Shown: in pieces, positions 55,098-64,000 of the stretch
Position numbering within the stretch: the stretch's first letter is position 1
Layout: each line of letters begins with the position of its first letter
Translations under genes and position numbers: made by a program
Assembly (NCBI GenBank): GCA_039000515.1
Contig: JBCFYV010000100.1
Coordinates: forward strand, 51,364,587-51,428,586
Reading direction: 5' to 3'
Origin: Timema cristinae
Taxonomy: Eukaryota > Arthropoda > Insecta > Phasmatodea > Timematidae
Length of the DNA stretch: 64,000 nt
The notes under the pieces: generated by a model
What the model was told of the DNA's origin: nothing
Databases searched by the model: none
What the model saw: the letters and a program-made list of their open reading frames with translations, nothing else

Positions 55098-57471
55098 AAG
55101 TAGAATAAATATAAATTCAAAATATTTAAAATATGAGTACTAATTTATAGATAGTTTTAAAAAAGATTTGATATTAATGTTCTCATACTTTTTTTAATAA
55201 ATTCATTTTTTTTAAACTGGTTATACAATTGTATAGTATATCTGAAATAAATTGTCTAATCATTGAAGTCGAAGTAGCATCATGTCTGAGATACAATAAA
55301 CCCAAATATTCGATAATCGTTTAGAAATCTATATTATAGTTTCACACTTATATGTTATATTTAGTTATAAACAGTGACTTGGTTTCACCTTTTATATAAA
55401 TGTGTTTAAAGTCATTTGAGTATCATTATTTTATTACACTATTTTTATATGTGTATAAATATAAGCTATAAATATTGATTCATTGAATTCAAATCATTAC
55501 AGTTCTAGAGTTATGAGTAATCAAACTTACTATTTTATCCATTTTACGTACTCATTTTAAGGGAAAGTAGTTAATGGATGGAGATTAAATATATTCTAGC
55601 TAGACATTCATATTAAGTGTATGCAAAAAACTGTTTACAATATTTAAATAAAAATTGTTTTTAATCTATAAGCTATTTGATAGTTTTAAAATTACATATT
55701 TTTTTTATCTTTTACTAGCCCCCTTCTCCGTAAAAAAAATATTGTAAAGAATCCTGTAAAACAATGCTTCAAATCATCCATCATATCAATATAAAAACAT
55801 AACTTTTTTTTACTTTTTTTAAAATACAATCCTACCATCACTGTATAGCCCTCTCCCTATTTTTTATCTTCCGTCCTATTTTCATTCCATTCCTCTTTAC
55901 TCATCCCTACTACCCCCCCCCCCCACCTTCTCCTTCACCAACCCCACTTTCCCTTCAACAACATTTTTTTTCCAACGACTATATAATATACCATCGACAT
56001 TTTTATAATGAATAAATTAAATTTTCAAAATAAAATATAACTTATGTTACTCGCTGATAGTGTAGCTTTATATTGGTGAAAGAATTTTTTAAATCGGTCC
56101 AATAGTTTTTGAGTTTATCCATTGCAAACAAACAAAACAAAAAATCAAATATTTCCTCTTTATAATATTAGTATAGACGAGTAATTCTAGTTTTATACCA
56201 GGATATTTTAAATTTGTATCATTTGTCGTATATAATAATGTTATTTCAAATTTGTTTGGTTTGGTTTATTAACCTAATTCTACTATTTTAATTTATTATG
56301 AACACTGAATTGATCAATGCAACTGTAAATTTATTATATTTATTTCCTGAAACTTCTTGCTTTGGCTATACCTACCAATCACAGACTAGCCGACCAAGGA
56401 AGGATCGGACTACCCCAAATAATGTTTTGCCCGTAAGTGCTTTTTTTATATCACCGTATCTTACTACATGAGTGCTGAGTTGTGACATTTACTTTGTCTA
56501 TTTTTCCCTTCCTCTAGTAATTTGTCACTTGGATAATGTTTTACCATGCTAGTTTTGTTCTTCAATTCAAAGTGTCAAAGGAACTCTTCTCTTTGTACAG
56601 CAAAACGAGTCTTGATTTCAAATCTGTTGCGTATCTGAATTTTACAATTTACTTCATAAATATATAATAATATATGAGTTTAACTTTTATTGCTGGCTGT
56701 AAATTGAACATTAAAAATTATATCAAAAACTATAAAGTGTTGAAAATGTATATAATATCACATGAGTACTGCATTTATTTAGGTATTTTCTAAAAATTAG
56801 TTTAAAGTTGTGTGTTTATTGAACATGGAGATCTATTTTCAAGCTCTAGGAGGGTAAAGGGGGTGGGGAGTGGAGGGGTCAAAATATAATTAGGAAAACA
56901 TAACATTATATTTTGCTGTATAAAACAATTAATTCCTAAAAATGTGATTTTGAAAAAAAATATTTATGTACTACAAACTATCTTCTTAATCAAATAAAGT
57001 AAAAGAAATATTAATTTTAATTACGGATCCTAAATTAAATCCTGTCCACGTAATACCATGTTTGATATCACTACCTATCTGGACCCCTCAGTACAGCCCT
57101 CGGGCGTGACGTGTTGTTATTGTAAACATCGTGAACATGTAGTCCGTGGAAGGGTGATATAGACCATTTTCTGTATGAAGGGATAGTACGTGTCCCCCCG
57201 AATGGATTCTTGAGAATTGATAATTGTTTATGAATTATCGATGATCGAGAGTGTTTAAAACACGGATATTATGATTAATTATAAGGAAGCCCTCCCACCT
57301 GCAACATCGAAAACTGTCTATATTTTCAAAAAGTTCCTTCATATGAAAACCGGTCTATAGCCCTCCAGTCACCTTGGATATGTTGATTGTCTCCCAATAG
57401 CCTTGACGAGGACTTCGTGAGGGTTTGTAAACATCCCTGTTTTTTTGTGGTTGTGTAACAAAGCAAACGAC

Positions 57472-57479
57472 TATAAATA
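57472..57479 (+). promoter_or_regulatory. TATA box of the element's first gene
   Basis: TATAAATA lies 68 bp upstream of the ATG at 57540, with a plausible start region near CTTTACACTCGTTCAATA about 25 bp further. Confidence 0.7.
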
Positions 57480-57539
57480 GACCTCGAGATCTTTACACTC
57501 GTTCAATATAATTTGTGATTTCATCCTATAAACATCAAG

Positions 57540-58086
57540 ATGAGTTTTGACGATCTTGAAAACTGGTTTAATTTCGGTAAGTTTAAAAAGTTTTGTATAT
57601 ATATATATATTAAGGGGTAACTATTTTACATGATAAAAAGTATTTGGTGTACAGAGGTATTTGCTCTTTACAGACTTCCAAGAAGACACAACACCGGCGC
57701 CTTCAGGAACTATTCAAACGCGGTCTCCATCAGATCTGTTGGGGCTTTTCACAGAGGAAGGGATTTGCACGGCGGGTAATTTCCGGCTTTAAATTTGAGC
57801 ATGATTGGTGTGTAGTTTGTTTTTGCCCCTGTGATAGTAATTAATATGTATTTATTTAATTTAAGATTTTTGGGACATTGCACCACCGTCGCTGCCAGCC
57901 CAAAATATGGACGACGACATGTCGGCCACTCTGGCCGAGCTCGAGCGGCTAGCCCCGGAGATCCGGGATGGTGTGCAGGCGCCGCTAAGGGTCACCGACG
58001 TCACAGCAGCCATCCCTCATGCCGATGTTTTGACCGAACTTGAGCTACTAGATCAACTCTTATGTGAGTATCGACTATACTTGTAA
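57540..58086 (+). CDS. Small three-exon gene at the element's left end, function unknown
   Basis: The exons are 57540-57576, 57674-57775 and 57866-58086. Introns of 97 and 90 bp have good sites (CG|GTAAGT ... CTCTTTACAG; GG|GTAATT ... TTTAATTTAAG) and both are phase 1, so one frame stays open through all three. If exon 3 is terminal the product has 119 residues ending at TAA 58084-58086. It is acidic, with a Ser/Pro/Thr-rich middle and an acidic Leu-rich C-terminal part (LTELELLDQLL). Exon 3 also contains a good donor GTGAGT at 58064, which would open a 2.4-kb intron; an AG at 60484-60485 would be phase-compatible with the polymerase frame. It could therefore be a separate leader protein or the 5' end of the polymerase transcript. 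No family is recognised. Confidence 0.6.
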
Positions 58087-58089
58087 ATA

Positions 58090-58378
58090 GAAAGCTGACT
58101 TCCTCGCTACAGCTGTTCAGTTTAAACCCAAGCAATAATATATTTTGCTAGAGAGAGAGAGAGACAGTAACCAGTCACTTTCTCCTGTCATTAGCGACGG
58201 GAGACGAGCGGGTATTTATGTCGTATCAACAACTCTGACGTTAAAAGCACAGCTGAAAATGTGGGTTTAACCTTTGTTAACGCGTATGTTTGGAACAATT
58301 ATATTTAAAGGCTGTTGAGCCAGGGGTCCCGCGTTCGATTCCCGGGCATAGATGAAAATGTTGGTTTGATAAATTAAA
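58090..58378. other. Element spacer with GA run and a T-arm-like motif
   Basis: There is a (GA)n run near 58152. CCCGCGTTCGATTCCCGGG (58329-58347) resembles a tRNA T-arm, but no full tRNA fold is seen. Confidence 0.4.
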
Positions 58379-59661
58379 CCACTATTAACAAATCCAAATT
58401 CCCAACAAAGTTAATACATAAAATAATTTAAATTACATTAAAAAAAAAACAGAATGCCCTGTGTTCAGCAGTAGTGTCTGTATGTATGTATAGCAAGTGA
58501 CTTGGCGTATTAATCTAGGAAGTTCTTCTAGCTGTCAGATATGTATATACAAATACACACATGATGAGATTAATTAAAACAAAACCTAATCTGATGTGTG
58601 TTATAATTTAACTTCAGGGATTTCCTTGAACTCGATGTGCTAGCTACTCATATTCAATACACACACTAATTAACGTTTAAAAAAAAAACTGTGTGTTACA
58701 TCCACCCTTGTAGAGTTATCATTCGCGTGGAAGGAGGGGTTCAATTCCCGAAACGGTTTAAACCACTATTAACAAATCCAAATTCCCAACAAAGTTAATC
58801 AATAAAATAATTTAAATTACATTAAACACTCACAAAAAAAAAACAGAATGTCCTGTGTTCAGTACTAGTGTCTGTATGTATGTATAGCAAGTGGTATATG
58901 AAGATCACATGACTTGGCGTATTAATACATGAGATTTAATCTAGGAAGTTCTTCTAGCTGTCAGATATGTATATACAAATACACACATGATGAGATTAAT
59001 TAAAAAAAAACCTAATCTGATGTGTGTTATAATTTAACTTCAGGGATTTCCTTGAACTCGATGTGCTAGCTACTCATATTCAATACACACACACACACAC
59101 ACACACTAATTAACGTTTAAAAAAAGAACTGTGTGTTACATCCACCCTTGTAGAGTTATCATTCGCGTGGAAGGAGGGGTTCAATTCCCGAAACGGTTTA
59201 AACCACTATTAACAAATCCAAATTCCCAACAAAGGTAATCTATAAAATAATTTAAATTACATTAAACACTCACAAAAAAAAAAATCCGCTCTCTCATTAA
59301 TTTGTAGGAGCACATTTAAAAAAAAACAGAATGCCCTGTGTTCAGTACTAGTGTCTGTATGTATGTATGCATGTATAGCAAGTGGTATATGAAGATCACA
59401 TGACTTGGCGTATTAATACATGAGATTTAATCTAGGAAGTTCTTCTAGCTGTCAGATATGTCAATTCCTTAGAAAATCAGTGCATGATGAGATTAATTAA
59501 AACGGTTTACGTAAAAAAAACAACCTAATCTGATGTGTGTTATAATTTAACTTCAGGGATTTCCTTGAACTCGATGTGCTAGCTACTCATATTCAATACA
59601 CACACACAATAATTAACGTTTAAAAGAACTGTGTGTTACATCCACCCTTGTAGAGTTATCA
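58379..59661 (+). repeat. Tandem repeat, three units of about 380-440 bp
   Basis: Units begin ACCACTATTAACAAATCC at 58379, 58762 and 59202 and share blocks such as TCTAGGAAGTTCTTCTAGCT, CTAATCTGATGTGTGTTATA and TTGAACTCGATGTGCTAGCT. Two unit boundaries carry GGGGTTCAATTCCCG, a B-box/T-arm-like motif. The units differ by microsatellite length and small insertions. Non-coding. Confidence 0.9.
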
Positions 59662-60418
59662 AACCCCAATCTCCTCAACAACGGCAGTCTGGTCTACTGT
59701 GCGATGTACATAGAATTATACACACTATTTGCCTGCAGGTAACATCCAAATGGTACAATCAACAAACATATATAGTAAATAGTGTAGGGTAACATATGCG
59801 TTGCTATTTATTCTGTGCCATCTACTCAGGAAAATTGGTACTTGTGTTAACCCCTACATATAACATATATAAAAAATTTGTGACTATCACTACACTATAG
59901 GGGTAGAATAATGAAAGGTAAGTTTACCCACAGTTGGGTGATGAGAAAATAGGGTTGTGATCGAAAACGTTCTATACACATTTCAACACTCGTTGAATAC
60001 CTGTCAAGGGTGTCCTGGAATTTAATGCTCCAAACTATATTTTGTTGACATACTAAATTATCCACTTAAACCTCAAGCCAAAATTATAGGAAGTGTACAT
60101 ACATTTGCATGGATGGAGAATGGAAAAAACTCCCAGCGATGATGAAGGATCTATAATATTCAACACATTTTTAGCACTGCGCTTTTAGATTATGAATTGG
60201 GAAGACTGTAATTATAGTAGAGTTTACAAATAGTTTATTGCAAGACTTTCTTTAACAACTTCATATACAGCCAGTCACATATTCTTACAAATAATAAATT
60301 ATTGTAAGTCCTAGGGTGTATTTATTACACACACAATTTTCGAGGGGGGTCCCGGGTTCGATTCCTATTCATGTGTGTTTAACCTTTGTATTTATTACAC
60401 ACGTGTGTTATAGTTTAA
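59662..60418. other. Element spacer before the polymerase
   Basis: A half-copy of the CAACAGTTGTTG MITE family lies near 59985-60040 (GTTGAATACCTGTCAAGGGT). A second T-arm-like motif, GTCCCGGGTTCGATTCC, lies at 60348-60364. No supported gene. Confidence 0.45.
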
Positions 60419-63400
60419 ATGGATGGGGAAAATGGCGGCCCACCGACAACCATCGCTGCCGCAACGCCTCAGCACGGTGTTTAAGCCCCGAGGGAGTCCC
60501 CGCAACCCATCGCTGGCCCGTCTTCGGCACCAAGTAGTGGCCCGGTTAATCAGGTAGGAGGAGCGTTGCCTCAAGGCGTCCCTCTCCGAATCGTCGAAGA
60601 GAGAATTAAGCAATTGAGGCGGTTTTTTTATGTCGGTCGTGAATTGATCATACAATTAGGGACGCCGGGGAGCGATCGTGACGCTAAAACCTGGCTCGAG
60701 GAGCAAATCAATGCTTTGCTTGGACGTCTCCAGGATCATGAAGTTAGCGCCGAGGATCACGTAGGTCTACTATTGGTCAACACAGACTCCTCGTCAAGAC
60801 CTGTGTTCGTTTCCTTTAGACGAGCAGAGCAGCTTGACGCGAAGGCTGTGCTCTCTAATGTAGAACGAGTGTTACAAAGCAATGATTCGTTCCTCACTTC
60901 ATCCCCTCTGTATATCAAGTTACACCACTTTAAAGAGCCGTGCGGGAGGGGTAATCATAAATGTGATAAACTCGCTCCCGCTACCACGTATAGCCGTAAT
61001 AATAAAGGAATAATTACTATTCAAAATGGCGACACACTTTGTCTCGCCCGTGCATTGGTTGTCGCCAAGGCTATATGTGACGTTAAAAGAGAACCGGGAT
61101 GCATGGACGTGAACACCTTTAAGCAGATCAAAATTGGCCGTAATATTCAAAAACTCAAAGCAGAGGAACTATGCCGTGATGCCCGTGTGAATCTTTTGAA
61201 AGGTGGTGGACTCACCGAACTGAAACAATTTCAAACATACCTCACCGAATACAAAATCACCGTGTTCAGGGAACGTCGGGGGAGACAAGTCCTATTTGAG
61301 GGGCCTACTCCCTCCGAACATTCCTTTAAGGGGCACCTTGATTTGTATTTTCACGACGACAAGCAAAACCATTTTGATGTTATTGCATCCCTGACAGCCG
61401 CGTTTAAGTGTGGGTACTTTTGCCGCGAGTGCCGTGTGCCGTTCAACACAAAGAACGAACACAAATGCGAATCCGCGTGCAAAAGATGCTACGCTAAACC
61501 GGTCTGCAGTGGAGGCCGATCTGTGACCTGTAAAGATTGCGGGCGTCGGTTCTCAAACCAGCAGTGTTTTGATAACCATAAACGTCCCGGTTTTTGCAGA
61601 GGTCATATGTCGGTCTGTGACGTCAAAAAGGTTTGCGAGGTATGCGGGCAATTTTTCAGTTTGGAAAGAGCAGGATTTTCACACAGATGTTATGAGACTT
61701 TTTGTAGAGTATGCGAGACCCATCGCCCTTTTGGGCATTTCTGTTATATGAAGCGGGCCCCAGCCAAGCCGACACTGGAAAAGAGCAATTTCATGTTTGT
61801 ATTTTACGATTTTGAATGCAGACAAGAAACGCTTCTTCAAGGTGCGGTCAACACGTACCTGCACGAACCTAACTTTTGTGTCGTGCAGTCGTGTTGCAAG
61901 GCCTGTCTTCATATAGATGCAAATGACAATCATTGCACCGATTGCGGGGGCGATAGGACTCGCATATTCAAGGGTGATGCAACAATGGCCCAATTTTTCG
62001 GATTTATAGAGCAAATTAAAGCTTCAAAATTTAAAGACATCACCCTCTTAGCCCATAATGCCAAGGGCTATGATGGAAATTTTATTTTAAAATATATGAT
62101 GGAGGTGAAAAAATGGACTCCAGAGCTCATCATGAACGGTGGGAAAATCATGTCCATGCGTTACGGCCCGCTCCACTTTATTGACTCGCTGAACTTTCTT
62201 CCCATGTCGTTGTCCAAGATGCCTAAAACGTTCGGCTTGGATGAGTCTTTGGCCAAGGGACATTTCCCCCATTTTTTCAACAAAAAAGAAAACGCGGGTA
62301 TAGGGTCCCTTGCCGCCAAAGGAGGACTACGGCGTCGGCGAGATGTCGGTCGAGGGAAAGGAGCGCTTTGAGAAGTGGTATGACGCGTTGGTCAAAGAAA
62401 ATTACGTCTTTGATTTTAACCGCGAGCTGGAACTGTATTGCGTGAAAGACGTAGAGATCCTGCGGAAGGCCTGCCTAAAGTTTAGAGACATGCTCGTGGA
62501 GAAAGCAAAGGTGGATCCTTTCAGAGAGGCGTGTACGATAGCTGGAGCGGCCATGTTGGTTTACCGCCGAAGCCATCTTAAGGAGAATACAGTCGGTATT
62601 GTCCCTAACGGTGGCTACCGGTGCGCGGACCAACAGTCGCACGTCGCAGTACAATGGCTCTGTTGGGAGGCCCATCAACGCGGTGTCTCTATCCTTCATG
62701 CGGGTAACGGCCGCGAGGAATACGTGTTAGGACGACGTGTAGACGGCTTTGTTAAAGCTGGAGATACCACCACCGTCTTCCAGTTCTGGGGCTGTTATTG
62801 GCACGGGTGCCCGCTCTGTTATCCGGACAGGACCACCCCCGTCAAAAACAGCCGCCACGAGACCATGGAGACGCGCTATGAAGCGACCATGGCCTGCGTG
62901 GAAAAGTTTAAGAACGCCGGCTACACGGTCGTAGAGATGTGGGAGTGTACGTTTAACGCGATGAAACGCACAGACAAGGACTTGCAACGATTTGTACTCC
63001 GGCACGAGGTGTATACCAAGGAGCCCCTCAGCCCCAGGGATGCATTCTTTGGCGGGCGTACAAATTGTATCAAACTATTTCACGAAGCTGACTTTTCTTG
63101 TGGAGAGAAGATCAGGTACTTGGATGTGTGTTCGTTGTATCCGTACGTTTGCAAGTACAAAAAATACCCCGTCGGCCACCCCAAAATTCACTTGGAGCCA
63201 AATTGTCCCGCTATAGATCGAGTAGAAGGCATAGCCAAAGTTACAGTGACGCCTCCGCGGGATTTATTCCTGCCCGTATTGCCTACACGGATGCACGACA
63301 AGTTGATGTTCATCTTGTGCAGGAAATGCGGGAAGGAGAAAAACCAAGACGCGTGTCGGCACAACGACAAAGAAGATCGCTGGTTGACAGGCGTCTGGGT

Positions 63401-64000
63401 GATTGACGAGATCCGGAAAGCCGTTGAGAAAGGCTACACCGTTGAAGCAGTGCACGAAGTGTGGGAGTACGATGTATCTGTTTACGACCGTCAGACACGT
63501 TCTGGGGCCTGTTTCACGGCTACATCGATACTTTTTTGAAAATTAAACAAGCCAGCGGATGGCCAGAGTGGTGCACCTCACGAGAGGAAAAGTTAGCTTA
63601 CATTCAAAATTATGAGGAAAGGGAAGGGGTAAAACTCGATTTCGATTCTGTGTGTAAAAACCCCGGTCTCCGCACACTGGCTAAACTCTTTTTAAATTCG
63701 TTATGGGGAAAGTTTGGGCAAAGACCCGATTTACCACACGTAGCCGTTGTCAACGACTATCAGGGCGTCCACAAGTACCTGACGGATCCGTACATCACCG
63801 TGGACAGCGTCATAGATGTTAATGACGAGGTTATGTTCCTCAATTACAAGGATGCGCGTGACGCGTTGCGCCCTAACCCTACCACGAGTGTGGCGGTGGC
63901 GTGCTACACGACTGCTATGGCTAGGTTGCACTTATACGGCATCCTTGAACAATTGGGGGACCGCGTTTTGTATCACGACACAGATAGCGTTCTGTTCACG
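60419..64000 (+). pseudogene. Protein-primed-type family B DNA polymerase, broken, 3' end beyond window
   Basis: The polymerase would replicate the element from a terminal protein. The N-terminal part (to about 61760) has a Cys/His-rich zinc-binding region (about 61420-61740). The exonuclease motifs are FYDFE (Exo I, 61802-61816), HNAKGYDGNF (Exo II, from 62054) and YCVKDVEIL (Exo III, from 62436). The polymerase motifs are YLDVCSLYP (63117-63143), the LNSLWGKFG block (from about 63690) and YHDTDS (about 63971). A GCYWHGCPLC cluster at 62790-62819 is typical of Polinton-type polymerases. Breaks are a frame change near 62300, another at a short G run near 63505, and an in-frame TAA at 60482-60484 if translation began at ATG 60419. 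Otherwise the frame is open from 60485. A 44-codon overlapping frame (60423-60557) is of unknown value. The thumb region lies outside the window. Confidence 0.88.

Larger units (their letters stand above)
51360..57069 (+). repeat. P450 array unit 4, cut by the PolB element
   Basis: Collinear with unit 3 from 40950 to 46659. The match ends abruptly after TTTGATATC (57061-57069), where unit 3 continues TGTGCAACC. Confidence 0.93.
57070..64000 (+). mobile_element. Polinton/adintovirus-like PolB element, left end, runs off the window
   Basis: The boundary is defined by loss of homology to unit 3 after 57069. The inserted DNA starts ACTACCTATCTGGACCCC and is GC-richer than the host array. It contains a TATA promoter, a three-exon gene, tandem repeats and a family B polymerase reading inward. 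Polintons typically have 6-bp target duplications and long terminal repeats; GATATC (57064-57069) would be a candidate, but the other end is not visible. Polintons usually start with AG, so an adintovirus or another PolB element is equally possible. Confidence 0.75.

Noticed and set aside
60316..60537. 73-codon frame before the polymerase
   Set aside because: It runs through a T-arm-like motif and competes with two other frames over the same bases; there is no motif or promoter support.

Overview
This is AT-rich nuclear DNA from an arthropod, almost certainly an insect. The evidence is spliceosomal introns, four CYP4-clan cytochrome P450 genes, the exons of a sugar-type gustatory receptor, dense tRNA-derived SINEs, and decayed non-LTR, Tc1, hAT and Harbinger-type elements. 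The insect order cannot be fixed from what is visible.

Left part (1-26.4 kb): a gustatory receptor (Gr) gene on the minus strand. Five exons (A 26215-26333, B 13027-13215, C 7020-7297, D 3586-3740, E 2122-2284) have good splice sites and matching phases at every junction. The first exon and the exon for the last transmembrane segment are not visible. The introns hold three minisatellites (46, 27 and 47 bp periods), SINEs, LINE fragments (one Jockey-type piece with a perfect 13-bp target duplication), MITEs, and a near-perfect 89-bp-arm hairpin. An intronless P450 (23388-24953, minus) is nested in the A-B intron on the same strand.

Middle part (about 30.7-57.07 kb): a head-to-tail plus-strand array of about 10.4-kb units, each with an intronless P450 (32492-34057; 43125-44685, frameshifted; 53535-55097). 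The units also carry an orphan, 5'-truncated copy of Gr exon D and a cluster of SINE remnants. Insertions that differ between units, with clean empty sites, date events relative to the duplications: a SINE only in unit 2, and a 268-bp tRNA-like insert in units 3 and 4.

Right part (57.07 kb to the window end): the fourth unit is interrupted by a GC-richer element of Polinton/adintovirus-like type that runs off the window. It has a TATA promoter, a small three-exon gene, a 380-440-bp tandem repeat, and a protein-primed-type family B DNA polymerase gene broken by at least two frame changes. Only one end of the element is visible.

Functionally, the host content is a detoxification-type P450 cluster evolving by tandem duplication inside and beside a taste-receptor gene. 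Most of the remaining sequence is mobile DNA in different stages of decay.
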